Assembly (NCBI RefSeq): GCF_004661485.1
Contig: NZ_PQVH01000011.1
Span: 1 to 64,000, forward strand
DNA length: 64,000 nucleotides
Origin: Methylotenera oryzisoli
GTDB lineage: Bacteria > Pseudomonadota > Gammaproteobacteria > Burkholderiales > Methylophilaceae
Reading direction: 5' to 3'
Shown here: piece after piece, positions 24,091 to 36,237 of the stretch
Numbering within the stretch: the stretch's first letter is position 1
How the letters are laid out: every line of letters begins with the position of its first letter
Notes under the pieces: model-generated
Seen by the model: the letters and a program-made list of their open reading frames with translations, nothing else
Told to the model about the DNA's origin: nothing
Databases searched by the model: none
Position numbers and translations under genes: made by a program

Positions 24091-25083
24091 ATGACAAAAT
24101 ATTTTAGAGACCTATTACTCGCCGCCATTCTAAGCATTACCTCGCTTCAGGCACTGGCACTTGATAGTCAAAACCTGCCTGATGTGGATGAAGGCATAGT
24201 TAGCATTAGTACCGTAGACCCCTTTAAGCGGGTTGGATATACCGTTGGGGATGTGATTGAAAGAGAAGTCACACTAACCATCAAAGCACCGTACAAACTG
24301 GTAGAGACCTCGCTACCGATTGTTGGCTACGAGAAGCGCTACAAAGGTAAAGTGATTGGGATTGAGCTAAAAGAGATTCAGCATAGCAAAGTAGAGCATA
24401 AAGATTACGCCACGCACCAACTTAAACTTGCTTACCAAGTGTTTACCAACAGCGTTGTTGCCAAAAATGCCGCACTTGGCCCTGAGTATTTGCAATTAGT
24501 GAACACCAAAAATAGCAAACAGTTGGTCAAATATCGTGTGCCTAGCCTGGATATTGCGGTTTCACCGATCGCAATTTTTGGCCAAGTTAAAGTAGAAAAC
24601 AATATGAGCACGTTTCTTGAGCCTTTACTGTTAAAGAATGATCAAGAAAAAACCAGACTGAAACTTGCAGCTGGTGCGCTGGTATTGAGCCTGCTTGCAT
24701 TACTCTACATTTTTGGTAAGCACGCATGGCTGCCGCGCATGGGGGGGAACTTTGCTAAAACTTACCGTGCAATTAAAAAACTACCACACAACGATGAAGG
24801 CCTAAAACAAGCAGTGGCTGCAGTACATCATGCCTTTAACCAGACCGCGAAAGTCAGTGTTTTTAACGGCAATGTAGATGAGTTCCTCGCAAGCAACCCG
24901 AACTTCCTACATATCAAAAATGAAATATCACAGTTCTTTGGATTATCTCGCCAAGTGTATTTTGAGCCCAGCGCAGTGCACAGCGTAGGTAGCAACCCGA
25001 CACTGTGGCTATTGAAATTCACCAAGCAATGCCGTGACTGCGAACGCGGCTTAATTCCAACCACCAACAGGGCTGGAGTTTAA
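24091..25083 (+). CDS. mxaA: MxaA, methanol dehydrogenase maturation protein
   Basis: 330 aa. A signal peptide (MTKYFRDLLLAAILSITSLQALA), then a periplasmic beta-rich domain (about 25-185: GYTVGDVIEREVTLTIKAPYKLVETSLP), one membrane helix (LAAGALVLSLLALLYIFGK, about 190-210) and a cytoplasmic tail with helices. It lies between mxaS and mxaC, as in mxa operons. MxaA is required in Methylobacterium for calcium incorporation into methanol dehydrogenase (family knowledge). The call rests on topology and gene order; sequence alone would give only a hypothetical protein. Confidence 0.78.
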   Translation: MTKYFRDLLLAAILSITSLQALALDSQNLPDVDEGIVSISTVDPFKRVGYTVGDVIEREVTLTIKAPYKLVETSLPIVGYEKRYKGKVIGIELKEIQHSKVEHKDYATHQLKLAYQVFTNSVVAKNAALGPEYLQLVNTKNSKQLVKYRVPSLDIAVSPIAIFGQVKVENNMSTFLEPLLLKNDQEKTRLKLAAGALVLSLLALLYIFGKHAWLPRMGGNFAKTYRAIKKLPHNDEGLKQAVAAVHHAFNQTAKVSVFNGNVDEFLASNPNFLHIKNEISQFFGLSRQVYFEPSAVHSVGSNPTLWLLKFTKQCRDCERGLIPTTNRAGV

Positions 25084-25085
25084 CC

Positions 25086-26075
25086 ATGGCTTTTTCTCAT
25101 CCATGGGTATTATGGCTGCTCCCTTTAGCACTTTTACCTTTGCTATTACAGCGTGCGCATGCCAAGCACTATTCTTGGGTAGATATGCTCCCTGCAGATC
25201 CACTCTCGAATCTGATTGGTCTAATTTTAAAAATATTAGCAGTCTTAACACTCATTTTTATTATATTAGGCTTAGCCGCACCGCATACCACCGAGCAAAA
25301 AGTGGAGCGTATTGGTGTTGGCGCACAAATCGCGCTGGTATTAGATCGCAGTGCCAGTATGGATGATCCATTTTCTGGCACTACAGACCATAATGGCAAC
25401 ACCACGGTCGGCGAAACTAAGTCCGTCGCGGCAGCTAGACTGATTACTGAATTTGTGAAGTCACGTCAGCAGGATATGTTTGGCATGATTACCTTTAGTA
25501 ACTCTGCCATGTATGTGTTGCCACTGAGTGAAAATAAAAAAGCCGTGATTGCAGCAGTGCAGGCAACCGCAGGTAACGCACTATTTCAAACCAATATTGG
25601 CAGTGGTTTAACCAGTAGCGCAGGACTGTTTGATAAAGTCACTGACTCAGGTTCACGTGCGGTTATCCTGCTCTCAGACGGTGCCGGACGGATAGATGCT
25701 GATACACAGCAAAAAATCCGGGACTGGTTTCAACGCCTAAACATTAGCTTATATTGGATAGTGTTACGCCAGCCTGGCGGACTCAGTATTTTTGACCCGA
25801 ACTTTGTTCCGGTGGAAGACCAGCCCTTACCTGCACAAATTGAGCTGCACGAGTATTTCCAGACATTTAAAACACCATTTAAAGCTTATGAGGCAGAAGA
25901 CCCTAAATCACTGCAATTAGCCATGAATGATATTAACAATCGTGAGAAGAAGCCCATTAAATACGTTGAGAAAGTTCCGGGGCGAGAGTACACAAACATT
26001 TGCTTTATGATTGCCACAATCATGATTGCACTATTACTGGCCGTTAAAAGAATAGAGGTAACGACATGGCATTAG
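25086..26075 (+). CDS. mxaC: MxaC, membrane-anchored VWA protein
   Basis: 329 aa. Two N-terminal membrane helices (WVLWLLPLALLPLLLQ and IGLILKILAVLTLIFIILGL) and one at the C-terminus (ICFMIATIMIALLLAV) flank a cytoplasmic or periplasmic VWA domain with MIDAS residues in LVLDRSASMDD, TF-type threonine in FGMITFSNSA and RAVILLSDGAGR. It begins two bases after the mxaA stop and overlaps mxaK by 10 bases. It is the BatA-like member of the R-S-A-C-K-L set. Confidence 0.85.
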   Translation: MAFSHPWVLWLLPLALLPLLLQRAHAKHYSWVDMLPADPLSNLIGLILKILAVLTLIFIILGLAAPHTTEQKVERIGVGAQIALVLDRSASMDDPFSGTTDHNGNTTVGETKSVAAARLITEFVKSRQQDMFGMITFSNSAMYVLPLSENKKAVIAAVQATAGNALFQTNIGSGLTSSAGLFDKVTDSGSRAVILLSDGAGRIDADTQQKIRDWFQRLNISLYWIVLRQPGGLSIFDPNFVPVEDQPLPAQIELHEYFQTFKTPFKAYEAEDPKSLQLAMNDINNREKKPIKYVEKVPGREYTNICFMIATIMIALLLAVKRIEVTTWH

Positions 26076-26659
26076 CTATTAAAACAACCATAGCCAACTT
26101 TATTTCATTAAAAAAATTAACACACTTTTTTAATGTAAAAGTCCTATCATGGCTCTTCATCATCATTGCACTGCTAGCCAGCACTGCTTGCATCTACTAC
26201 TTTAATCGCATTCAGCAGATTGATGCATTTAACACTGCAATCAGCACAGGCAAACAGCCTAAAACTGATTTGCAAAGCTTTGAAGCTAAATTCTCAACTG
26301 CTTATTGGCTGGCAAAAAATGAACGCTACAAAGAGTCTACCCTGCTCTTTAATAAAGCGCTGAATGGCGCAACCATAGAGCAAAAAGCAGCGATTCAATA
26401 TAACCTAGGCAATATCTTTTTCAGGCGTGGGCTGGCAATCGCGGGCACCAACATGACAGTACATGATGAAGCCGAATACCTGCTCAACCAAGCTAAAAAG
26501 GCTTACCAGCTTTCTTTAAGGCAAGACAATAGCAACTGGAGAGCAAGGCATAATTTAGACCGTCTGTTGACTATGCTACCAGAGAACCCGACACCAGGGG
26601 CTGGTGAAGGCGATTCACCAGGCTTAATCATGGGCAACATCCCGGTAGGCTTACCTTAA
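26066..26659 (+). CDS. mxaK: MxaK, membrane protein with TPR-like region
   Basis: 197 aa. One membrane helix (VLSWLFIIIALLASTACIYYF, about 28-48) and a periplasmic helical part resembling tetratricopeptide repeats: FSTAYWLAKNERYKESTLLFNKAL, then AAIQYNLGNIFFRRG and AKKAYQLSLRQDNSNWRARHNLDRLLTML. Position between two VWA genes matches MxaK. In Methylobacterium mxaA, mxaK and mxaL mutants make calcium-free methanol dehydrogenase (family knowledge). Confidence 0.78.
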   Translation: MALAIKTTIANFISLKKLTHFFNVKVLSWLFIIIALLASTACIYYFNRIQQIDAFNTAISTGKQPKTDLQSFEAKFSTAYWLAKNERYKESTLLFNKALNGATIEQKAAIQYNLGNIFFRRGLAIAGTNMTVHDEAEYLLNQAKKAYQLSLRQDNSNWRARHNLDRLLTMLPENPTPGAGEGDSPGLIMGNIPVGLP

Positions 26660-26697
26660 AGCTAAGGCTGAATAACTGAGAGACTGATTGATTCATT

Positions 26698-27687
26698 ATG
26701 CATCCAATTTATAATTATTTACGTCACCGCAAAGATGTAGCTCTATTGCTCGCTGCTTTTTTACTATTGGTCATCGCATTGTTTAATCCGAAGATTCCAA
26801 TCAAGCGCAATATCTACAGCTACTTATTTGCCGTGGATATCTCACAAAGCATGAATGTGGTGGATAAAACCATTAATGGAAAACCAGTTTCACGCTTAGT
26901 CTATACGCAAGATACATTGCACAAACTCGTCAGTGAACTGCCATGCGGCACCAATATCAGCATTGGTTTATTTGCAGGCGTCAGTGTAGCCGCGCTTTAT
27001 ACACCAATCGAAGTTTGCGAGAACTTTGACGCGATCAACGACACCATCGACCATTTTGATTGGCGTAATGGCTGGTCAGGTAATAGCAGAATTAGATCCA
27101 GCATGCCTGTATTGGCTAAAACCATACGCTCGTTCCCTGCACCTGCCCAAGTTGTGTTTTTTACAGATGGTGAAGAAGCGCCTAAGCTGCATATTTTTAA
27201 TAGACAGGACCTGACCTCTTTTCAAGGTGGCGATGATTGGCTATTTGTCGGGGTAGGTTCTGACAAGGGCACCCCTATCCCCAAATTTGATGAATTTAAC
27301 CAACTCATCGGTTACTGGGCAAATGAAAGCTTTGCCATGCAACCTGGTATTGCCCAAATTTCAGAATCAAATTTAGGCACCCGAAATGATAGCGTAGCGA
27401 GTGGCGAAGGCGACCGCTATTTATCCAAACTTGATGAGGCCTACTTAAAAGACTTGGCAAAAGAAATTAATGGCATGTACGTGCGTGCGGACAGTGTGAG
27501 CGCTATTCTGAGCGCAATGAAAAAGCAAAAACCAGCGCGCCGCGACAACGCTAATTTTGAAATCCGTTGGATTTTAGCGAGCTTGGCTGGGGTATTATTT
27601 ATATTTGCCTACCTGCCTAAACACCCGCTACATGAACTAAAAACACAGTGGCGAACTTTAGTAAGCCGTCGACGCCCAGTTAAATAA
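26698..27687 (+). CDS. mxaL: MxaL, VWA-domain protein
   Basis: 329 aa. An N-terminal helix (VALLLAAFLLLVIALFNP) and a C-terminal one (WILASLAGVLFIFAYLP) bracket a VWA domain with the MIDAS motif in FAVDISQSMNV, ISIGLFAG and VVFFTDGEEAP. It ends the mxaRSACKL run; no mxaD, mxaE, mxaH or mxaB follows, the next gene being ygfX on the other strand. Proposed role with MxaA and MxaK: metal loading of a methanol dehydrogenase encoded elsewhere. Confidence 0.82.
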   Translation: MHPIYNYLRHRKDVALLLAAFLLLVIALFNPKIPIKRNIYSYLFAVDISQSMNVVDKTINGKPVSRLVYTQDTLHKLVSELPCGTNISIGLFAGVSVAALYTPIEVCENFDAINDTIDHFDWRNGWSGNSRIRSSMPVLAKTIRSFPAPAQVVFFTDGEEAPKLHIFNRQDLTSFQGGDDWLFVGVGSDKGTPIPKFDEFNQLIGYWANESFAMQPGIAQISESNLGTRNDSVASGEGDRYLSKLDEAYLKDLAKEINGMYVRADSVSAILSAMKKQKPARRDNANFEIRWILASLAGVLFIFAYLPKHPLHELKTQWRTLVSRRRPVK

Positions 27688-27727
27688 GATGCACGATGAC
27701 TCTGTCGGCAATGCTACGTGAAACCCA

Positions 27728-28183
27728 TTAACGCACTTTGTCGCGCTGCCCCCAAAGCATCCACACTCTAAGCTGCCTAAAGCTCTGAGCATCTGTACTG
27801 TCTGGCAAAATTAATACCGAGTGGTTTAGCAGGCGCTGCCAATAGATAGCGTCTTTAGGCCTAAACTGCAAGATGGTTAGCCAGGGAGTAACGATACTGT
27901 CACCGTTTAATGACAAATCACTTAAGCTCTGGCCGTCTTTTCTAGTGATATTGAGCTGGTTTTTTGCATTCACATGCAACGCGACCGGCGACCATGGCAA
28001 CAAATGCAACCCAGCACCCGCCATCACATAAATAGCCACTAACCAAATCAGCAATAATGACAAGCACTGAATAACGAATGAGAGTGGCGCTAGGCAAACT
28101 AGCCAACTGCTCATCACAGTCATCCACAATAATAGTGCACATAAAATAAATGAGGGCTTGAAATTCAGGGTTATCGGCTTCAC
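27728..28183 (-). CDS. ygfX: YgfX-like membrane protein
   Basis: 151 aa. Two adjacent membrane helices (FILCALLLWMTVMSSWLVCL and SFVIQCLSLLLIWLVAIYVM) followed by a domain with LPWSPVALHVNAKNQLNITRKDG and TPWLTILQFRP, then VLILPDSTDAQSFRQLRVWMLWG, the YgfX pattern (ending SD-x-FR-x-LRVWL). E. coli YgfX (CptA) was described as a toxin acting on FtsZ/MreB and as a partner of SdhE. Here no sdhE is adjacent; it is divergent from ygfZ. Confidence 0.8.
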   Translation of the reverse strand: MKPITLNFKPSFILCALLLWMTVMSSWLVCLAPLSFVIQCLSLLLIWLVAIYVMAGAGLHLLPWSPVALHVNAKNQLNITRKDGQSLSDLSLNGDSIVTPWLTILQFRPKDAIYWQRLLNHSVLILPDSTDAQSFRQLRVWMLWGQRDKVR

Positions 28184-28247
28184 GTTATAATCAGCGATCT
28201 GTTTTAAAAGATTTAATTGATACTAAGCAATAATACAAAAGGTTAAC

Positions 28248-29252
28248 ATGAGCAATCAACAATGGCAGGAATTTATTCAAACCTCAACACCCACAAAAAA
28301 CGCGGGTAGCACTCAACCATTGTTAGATAGCGCAACCGTGATGTGCGACCTGTCGCATTTAGGCCTGCTGCAACTGAGCGGGGCAGATGCGTTTAATTTT
28401 TTACAAGGCCAAGTCACTAACGACGTAAGGCTGTTAAAGGAATCTGCACACTACACAGGCTACTGCACACCTAAAGGTCGTATGCTTGCGCTATTTCTGG
28501 CCTTTTCACAGCAAGACCGCATCCAATTGCAAATGCCGCTAGAGTTAATCGCAGCCACAGCAAAGCGACTAAAAATGTATGTAATGCGTAGCAAGGTAGA
28601 GGTACAGGATCTGAGCCATGACATCATTAAAATTGGCTTAAGTGGCCCGAATGCACAGGCGCTACTCAGCTCGCAATTTGCGACAGTCCCTCAACATGAC
28701 TACGAGTTAGTATCGCTAGAAAATGGCTCACTACTAAAATTACCTAGCAGCACTCATGCACGTTTTGAAATTTTGGCAAATATAGATCAAGCACAAGCAA
28801 TTTGGAGCGCCTTATCATCACAGACCACAATCTCAGATGCTTCACATTGGGAATGGTTGGAAATTCAGGCCGGCATCCCAGATGTAAAAGCTGAGACTCA
28901 AGAAGAGTTTATCCCCCAAATGTTAAACCTAGATTTGCTAGGCGGTATCAACTTCAAAAAAGGCTGCTACACTGGTCAAGAGATTGTTGCACGCACGCAC
29001 TACCTTGGTAGCATCAAGCGCCGCACTTACCTGACGCACTCAAATCACGCGGCACAGCCAGGTGAGAATATTCTAAATGCAGCAAATGAAGCAGTTGGTA
29101 AAGTCGTGCGTAGCGCACCGTCACCACAGGGTGGCTATGACTTGCTGGCTGAAATTAGATGTGCCGAAATCAACGTGGAAAATCCAGAAAATAACCAGCT
29201 ATCGGCCAATGGGTATGCGTTGGCATTGCAAACGCTACCTTACGCACTTTAG
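28248..29252 (+). CDS. ygfZ: YgfZ, folate-binding protein for iron-sulfur cluster enzymes
   Basis: 334 aa, GcvT-like fold. N-terminal LSHLGLLQLSGADAFNFLQGQVTNDVRLL and the conserved KGCYTGQEIVARTHYLGSIKRR, the YgfZ/IBA57 signature with the functional Cys. It uses tetrahydrofolate to help maintain [4Fe-4S] enzymes such as MiaB. Divergent neighbour ygfX, 64 bp apart, likely shares the promoter region. Confidence 0.92.
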   Translation: MSNQQWQEFIQTSTPTKNAGSTQPLLDSATVMCDLSHLGLLQLSGADAFNFLQGQVTNDVRLLKESAHYTGYCTPKGRMLALFLAFSQQDRIQLQMPLELIAATAKRLKMYVMRSKVEVQDLSHDIIKIGLSGPNAQALLSSQFATVPQHDYELVSLENGSLLKLPSSTHARFEILANIDQAQAIWSALSSQTTISDASHWEWLEIQAGIPDVKAETQEEFIPQMLNLDLLGGINFKKGCYTGQEIVARTHYLGSIKRRTYLTHSNHAAQPGENILNAANEAVGKVVRSAPSPQGGYDLLAEIRCAEINVENPENNQLSANGYALALQTLPYAL

Positions 29253-29434
29253 CCACTGCCTATAACACTAGACAGATGCCTCGATGATTCAGTGGTGTGT
29301 TCTATATATGAACTCTGGGTTGAAAGCTGAAAGCTAAGCGTTTGAATCTGAACGCTTGGCGCTTAATGTAAACCTAGACTTAGGTCAAACCTAAATTAGA
29401 GCGACAGTAATAAATTACCCCTAAAAAGATAGGC

Positions 29435-29764
29435 TTAGGGAGCAGTAGTCGCAGATGGGTTAACTGGAGGTGTTGGCAACGCTTGCGGTAACGCCTGGTC
29501 TATCACTTGATAAAATACTTCATCCTGCTTAATCATACCAAGCTCACTACGCGCACGCTCTTCAATTGCCGCCTGCCCACTCTTAAGATCTCGCACTTCA
29601 GCCTCTAGCGTGCCATTACGTGCTTTTAAAGTGGTATTTTTTTCCTGTTGCAGTGCAACCTGACGATTTAAGTCCCACACACGTAACCAGCTACCTTTGC
29701 CTAGCCACAGTGGATACTGTAGCAAGGCAATCAAGATCACAAAAATTAGTGTGAGGGCTTTCAA
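29435..29764 (-). CDS. ftsB: Cell division protein FtsB
   Basis: 109 aa. A single N-terminal helix ([19 protein letters not shown]) is followed by a periplasmic coiled coil ([35 protein letters not shown]) and the conserved [20 protein letters not shown]. It forms the FtsQLB divisome complex. It lies 27 bp behind eno, the standard pyrG-kdsA-eno-ftsB order. A Pro/Ala-rich tail of about 20 residues closes the protein. Confidence 0.93.
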   Translation of the reverse strand: MKALTLIFVILIALLQYPLWLGKGSWLRVWDLNRQVALQQEKNTTLKARNGTLEAEVRDLKSGQAAIEERARSELGMIKQDEVFYQVIDQALPQALPTPPVNPSATTAP

Positions 29765-29791
29765 TTTTAACTATTCAAACACACTTTAACG

Positions 29792-31087
<1,296 letters not shown>

Positions 31088-31192
31088 CTAAGTTCTAAAT
31101 CGTTTGGCTACCAATCAATCAGACGCACACCTAATTAGCGTATTAAACGCATCATTCACCTTTTGGTACGTGTGCAGTAGCCTAATTATTTT

Positions 31193-32032
31193 TTACAACG
31201 TACTTTCAATAAAACCTGCTTTTTTAACTAATCGGTCTAAATCTACCAACACTTCTAACAAATCTCTCATTTTGTGCAGTGGCCATGCATTAGGGCCATC
31301 AGATAGCGCCTTTGCAGGATCAGGATGGGTTTCCATGAAAACACCAGCAATGCCACTGGCAACTGCGGCGCGTGCCAACACTGGCACATGCTCACGCTGA
31401 CCACCGCTCTTGTCACCTTGGCCACCAGGCTGCTGTACAGAATGCGTGGCATCAAACACCACTGGGCAATCTGTTTCACGCATAATGGCCAATCCGCGCA
31501 TATCTGAAACCAGCGTGTTGTAACCAAATGAAGCGCCGCGTTCGCACACCATAATATTATCTGCACCGCCGTTAGCTTCTTTGGCTTTTTGCACCACATT
31601 GCGCATATCGCCAGGTGCCATGAATTGACCTTTTTTGATATTCACTGGTTTACCTGAACGTGCACAGGCGGTGATAAAGTCAGTTTGACGGCATAAAAAT
31701 GCCGGCGTCTGCAACACGTCGACCACAGCAGCTACATGCGGCACTTGCTCTTCTGTATGCACATCAGTCAAGATTGGCACACCAATTTGGCTACGTACGT
31801 GGTCTAAAATCTTTAAACCTTCATCCATGCCAAAGCCACGAAATGTTTTATTAGAGCTACGGTTCGCTTTGTCGTAAGAAGACTTATAAATAAATGGAAT
31901 ATTGAGCGCTGTCGCGATTTCTTTTAGCTGACCGGCAGTATCAATCGCCATTTGCTGTGATTCAATCACGCATGGGCCAGCAATTAAAAATAGTGGATGC
32001 TCAAGACCCACATCAAAGTTACATAATTTCAT
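31193..32032 (-). CDS. kdsA: 3-deoxy-D-manno-octulosonate 8-phosphate synthase
   Basis: Joins arabinose 5-phosphate and phosphoenolpyruvate to make KDO-8-phosphate for lipopolysaccharide. 279 aa. [77 protein letters not shown] and [22 protein letters not shown] are the family blocks. MV-to-Cys metal position: the NFDVG...GPCVI part has Cys, but the metal class is not decided here. Between pyrG and eno. Confidence 0.97.
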   Translation of the reverse strand: MKLCNFDVGLEHPLFLIAGPCVIESQQMAIDTAGQLKEIATALNIPFIYKSSYDKANRSSNKTFRGFGMDEGLKILDHVRSQIGVPILTDVHTEEQVPHVAAVVDVLQTPAFLCRQTDFITACARSGKPVNIKKGQFMAPGDMRNVVQKAKEANGGADNIMVCERGASFGYNTLVSDMRGLAIMRETDCPVVFDATHSVQQPGGQGDKSGGQREHVPVLARAAVASGIAGVFMETHPDPAKALSDGPNAWPLHKMRDLLEVLVDLDRLVKKAGFIESTL

Positions 32033-32148
32033 ACGATTAACACCTTAATATTTAGCGATAAAACAGCTATAGATAAACGCTAGCTGTAAACTCCATGCAT
32101 TTTGCGTTTATCTATACCGGTATTGATTGCTGGGTTATTTCTTCCAGA

Positions 32149-33810
<1,662 letters not shown>

Positions 33811-34037
33811 CTATTTTACTTTAAAGCCCTAACACCTACAAATAAAAACTCTTAATTCTGCGTTTATTTTACTGGGTTTAGTTTTGCCCCGCATTTCAGA
33901 TCCAATCTTGAGTTACGCCAATAACAAGCCAAGAAACTCAAGCAATCTTGATATAAATCAATCAAGTAAATTCTCACATGCATAGAATGAGCAACGGAAT
34001 AATCAAGGTGATTATATTTATTGAGGAGATTGAGACT

Positions 34038-34163
34038 ATGTACGCAAATTTATTTGGCACATTTACAGGCTTACTAAGTTTAGGGGTGATTGTGTTTGTA
34101 TTATTAATGGCGGCATTTTTCCTGCGCCTGTTCTTCTCAGGCAAACCACAAAATGAACAATAA
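34038..34163 (+). CDS. Small membrane protein, DUF3149 family
   Basis: 41 aa: MYANLFGTFTGLLSLGVIVF, then VLLMAAFFLRLFFSGKPQNEQ. One membrane helix and a short positively charged tail; DUF3149 proteins have this size and the LFGT-x-x-GLLSL start. I chose ATG 34038 because GAGGAG lies nine bases before it; the longer frame from 33978 has no ribosome site and adds residues foreign to the family. Function unknown. Divergent from pyrG. Confidence 0.78.
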   Translation: MYANLFGTFTGLLSLGVIVFVLLMAAFFLRLFFSGKPQNEQ

Positions 34164-34203
34164 GCCTGACAAGCATAAGCTCAGCACCTGAGCATGATGC
34201 TCA

Positions 34204-34875
34204 TTAAGGGTTATTGGCCCATGCGCCATAACCCTTAAACTTCTCATGTACTTCTGACATTTCCTGCTCAGTCAGAATGTACGGCTCCCCCACTTGCAGC
34301 GCCCTTAAATACTGCTCACATAAGGTTTCCACCTCCAACGTAACGCTCAAAGCTTTTTCTGCCGTTGCACCCACCGCAATCATGCCGTGATTCGACAGCA
34401 AACAGGCGGTTCTATGCGTCAATGCAAGCAAAGCGTTATCTGATAATTGCTGGCTTCCAAACAAAGCGTAATCTGCACACCTGATGCTATCGCCACCCGC
34501 CACCGCAATCATGTAGTGAAAGGCCGGAATGTCGCGCCTTAAGGTACTGAGCGTGGTCGCAAACATGCTATGCGTATGAATCACCACATTCACTGCTGGT
34601 TTTGCACGCAAGATATCCACATGAAAGCGCCACTCACTGGAGGGCGCCAGCTCACCTTGTGCATGACCTAAAAAATCCATCCACACCATATCGGCAGGAC
34701 GCATATGCTCCACCGCCATACCCGAAGGGGTGATTAACAAGCCAACCTGCCCTTGCGCATTAGGTACACGGATACTTGCGTTACCTGAAGTACCGCGGTT
34801 CAAACCCAACGCACAAAGCTGCTGGCTTAACACCAACAGCTGTTCACGCGCGCACTGTAATTGATCCGTCATCAC
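34204..34875 (-). CDS. Class II aldolase, FucA-like (probable methylthioribulose-1-phosphate aldolase)
   Basis: 223 aa, zinc-dependent aldolase. It resembles L-fuculose-phosphate aldolase: LGLNRGTSGNASIRV, LITPSGMAVE, APSSEWRFHVDIL, zinc ligands in VVIHTHSMFA, the block PAFHYMIAVAGGDSIRCADYALFG and LLSNHGMIAVG, and the end KFKGYGAW. The next gene upstream is mtnA, so the substrate is probably 5-methylthioribulose 1-phosphate or 5-deoxyribulose 1-phosphate, cleaved to DHAP and an aldehyde (the DHAP shunt, Ald2). MtnB dehydratase is related, but the FucA-type blocks argue for aldolase. Thirteen bases separate it from mtnA. Confidence 0.75.
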   Translation of the reverse strand: MMTDQLQCAREQLLVLSQQLCALGLNRGTSGNASIRVPNAQGQVGLLITPSGMAVEHMRPADMVWMDFLGHAQGELAPSSEWRFHVDILRAKPAVNVVIHTHSMFATTLSTLRRDIPAFHYMIAVAGGDSIRCADYALFGSQQLSDNALLALTHRTACLLSNHGMIAVGATAEKALSVTLEVETLCEQYLRALQVGEPYILTEQEMSEVHEKFKGYGAWANNP

Positions 34876-34888
34876 AATATCCTTAGCA

Positions 34889-35983
34889 TTATCTTTGCAT
34901 CGTGCGTAATTGCTGCGGTGTGAATACCCCGCGCTCGGTAATGATACCAGTCACCAATCTTGCTGGCGTTACATCAAAGGCGGGGTTTGCCACCTGAGTA
35001 CCATGCGGCAAGATATTGACTGACGCTATCGTACCGTCGCTCAACTTACCGCTCATCCAAGACAACTCCTCAGCGTCGCGCTCTTCAATCTCAATCGACT
35101 TCACGCCGTCCTCTATGTTCCAATCAATGGTAGGCGACGGCACTGCCGCGTAAAAAGGCACATGATGCCCCAGCGCCACACTATCAAACGCCGCTAATGC
35201 TTTTAAATAGGTGCCGATTTTATTGCACACATCGCCAGCCGCTGTGACACGGTCGGCACCCACAATGACCATATCCACCTGCCCTTGCTGCATCAAATGT
35301 CCGCCAGCATTATCACTAATCACTGTGTGCGGCACACCATGCTGACCCAGCTCCCACGCTGTTAAACTAGCACCCTGGTTACGAGGTCGCGTCTCCCCCA
35401 CCCACACATGCACATGAATGCCAGCATTATGCGCTGCATAAATTGGCGCTAACGCCGTACCAAAATCAACCGTTGCCAGCCAACCAGCGTTGCAATGGGT
35501 GAGTATATTAATGGTGCGTGCTTTTTGCTGATGTTGTGCATGAATTAAAGTCAGGCCATGCTTACCAATTGCCTGATTAAGCTGTACATCTTCATCGCAA
35601 ATCAGCGCAGCCTCTGCCCATGCTGCAGATTGGCGCTGCGCGTCTGGCAACCTTAACAAAGCACTCAACATGCGCTGCACCGCCCACCTTAAATTCACCG
35701 CCGTTGGGCGACTCGCAATCAATTGCTCTGCAGACTGCTGCAAGTGTCGATCAGCACAGCTGTCTAAAGTTGAAAGTGCAATACCATAGGCCGCCGCAGC
35801 GCCAATTAAAGGCGCACCACGCACCTGCATAGTTTTAATGGCGACAATCATTTGTGCCAAGGTTGTTAGGCTAGCCACTTCAAAAACGTGAGGCAGCTTG
35901 GTCTGGTCAATAATTTCCACGCACGGTTGTGCATGCTCAAAATTAGGCCAAATAGTACGGTATTGCTCGTGATTGACTAGCAT
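34889..35983 (-). CDS. mtnA: S-methyl-5-thioribose-1-phosphate isomerase
   Basis: Converts the aldose 5-methylthioribose 1-phosphate to the ketose 5-methylthioribulose 1-phosphate, in salvage of methylthioadenosine. 364 aa. [56 protein letters not shown], the block [20 protein letters not shown] and [24 protein letters not shown] are the family blocks with the catalytic Cys (NAG-preceding) and Asp. It is in an operon with the aldolase. No mtnP, mtnK, mtnC or mtnD is adjacent. Confidence 0.93.
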   Translation of the reverse strand: MLVNHEQYRTIWPNFEHAQPCVEIIDQTKLPHVFEVASLTTLAQMIVAIKTMQVRGAPLIGAAAAYGIALSTLDSCADRHLQQSAEQLIASRPTAVNLRWAVQRMLSALLRLPDAQRQSAAWAEAALICDEDVQLNQAIGKHGLTLIHAQHQQKARTINILTHCNAGWLATVDFGTALAPIYAAHNAGIHVHVWVGETRPRNQGASLTAWELGQHGVPHTVISDNAGGHLMQQGQVDMVIVGADRVTAAGDVCNKIGTYLKALAAFDSVALGHHVPFYAAVPSPTIDWNIEDGVKSIEIEERDAEELSWMSGKLSDGTIASVNILPHGTQVANPAFDVTPARLVTGIITERGVFTPQQLRTMQR

Positions 35984-36237
35984 AAATATTCCAGCGGTTT
36001 ACACGCTTTTTTATAAAAATAATTAAATATAAATATTGACTTCTAAAAAGTTCCCAAGAACTTCAAATACTCTCCACAATATCTGTGGATAACTTTGTGA
36101 ATTGTTGTGACTTAAAAACGTAACATACCAATTTATAAGGTTTTTTTTAAATCGCTTATTTTTTAATCTATTATTTAACTTATAAAAATCAACAACTTAC
36201 AAAACACCCATTGATTGTTAACGTTTTTTTGGCTTTC
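35984..36237. other. Very AT-rich gap with a perfect DnaA box
   Basis: No gene. About 250 bp of AT-rich sequence with T- and A-tracts and one perfect DnaA box (TGTGGATAA, 36084-36092, complement of TTATCCACA). No cluster of boxes and no dnaA/dnaN gene nearby, so it is unlikely to be oriC. It probably holds the mtnA promoter. Confidence 0.45.

Noticed and set aside
36084-36092. DnaA box as sign of a replication origin
   Set aside because: Only one box, no cluster and no dnaA, dnaN or gidA nearby; reported as a minor observation only.
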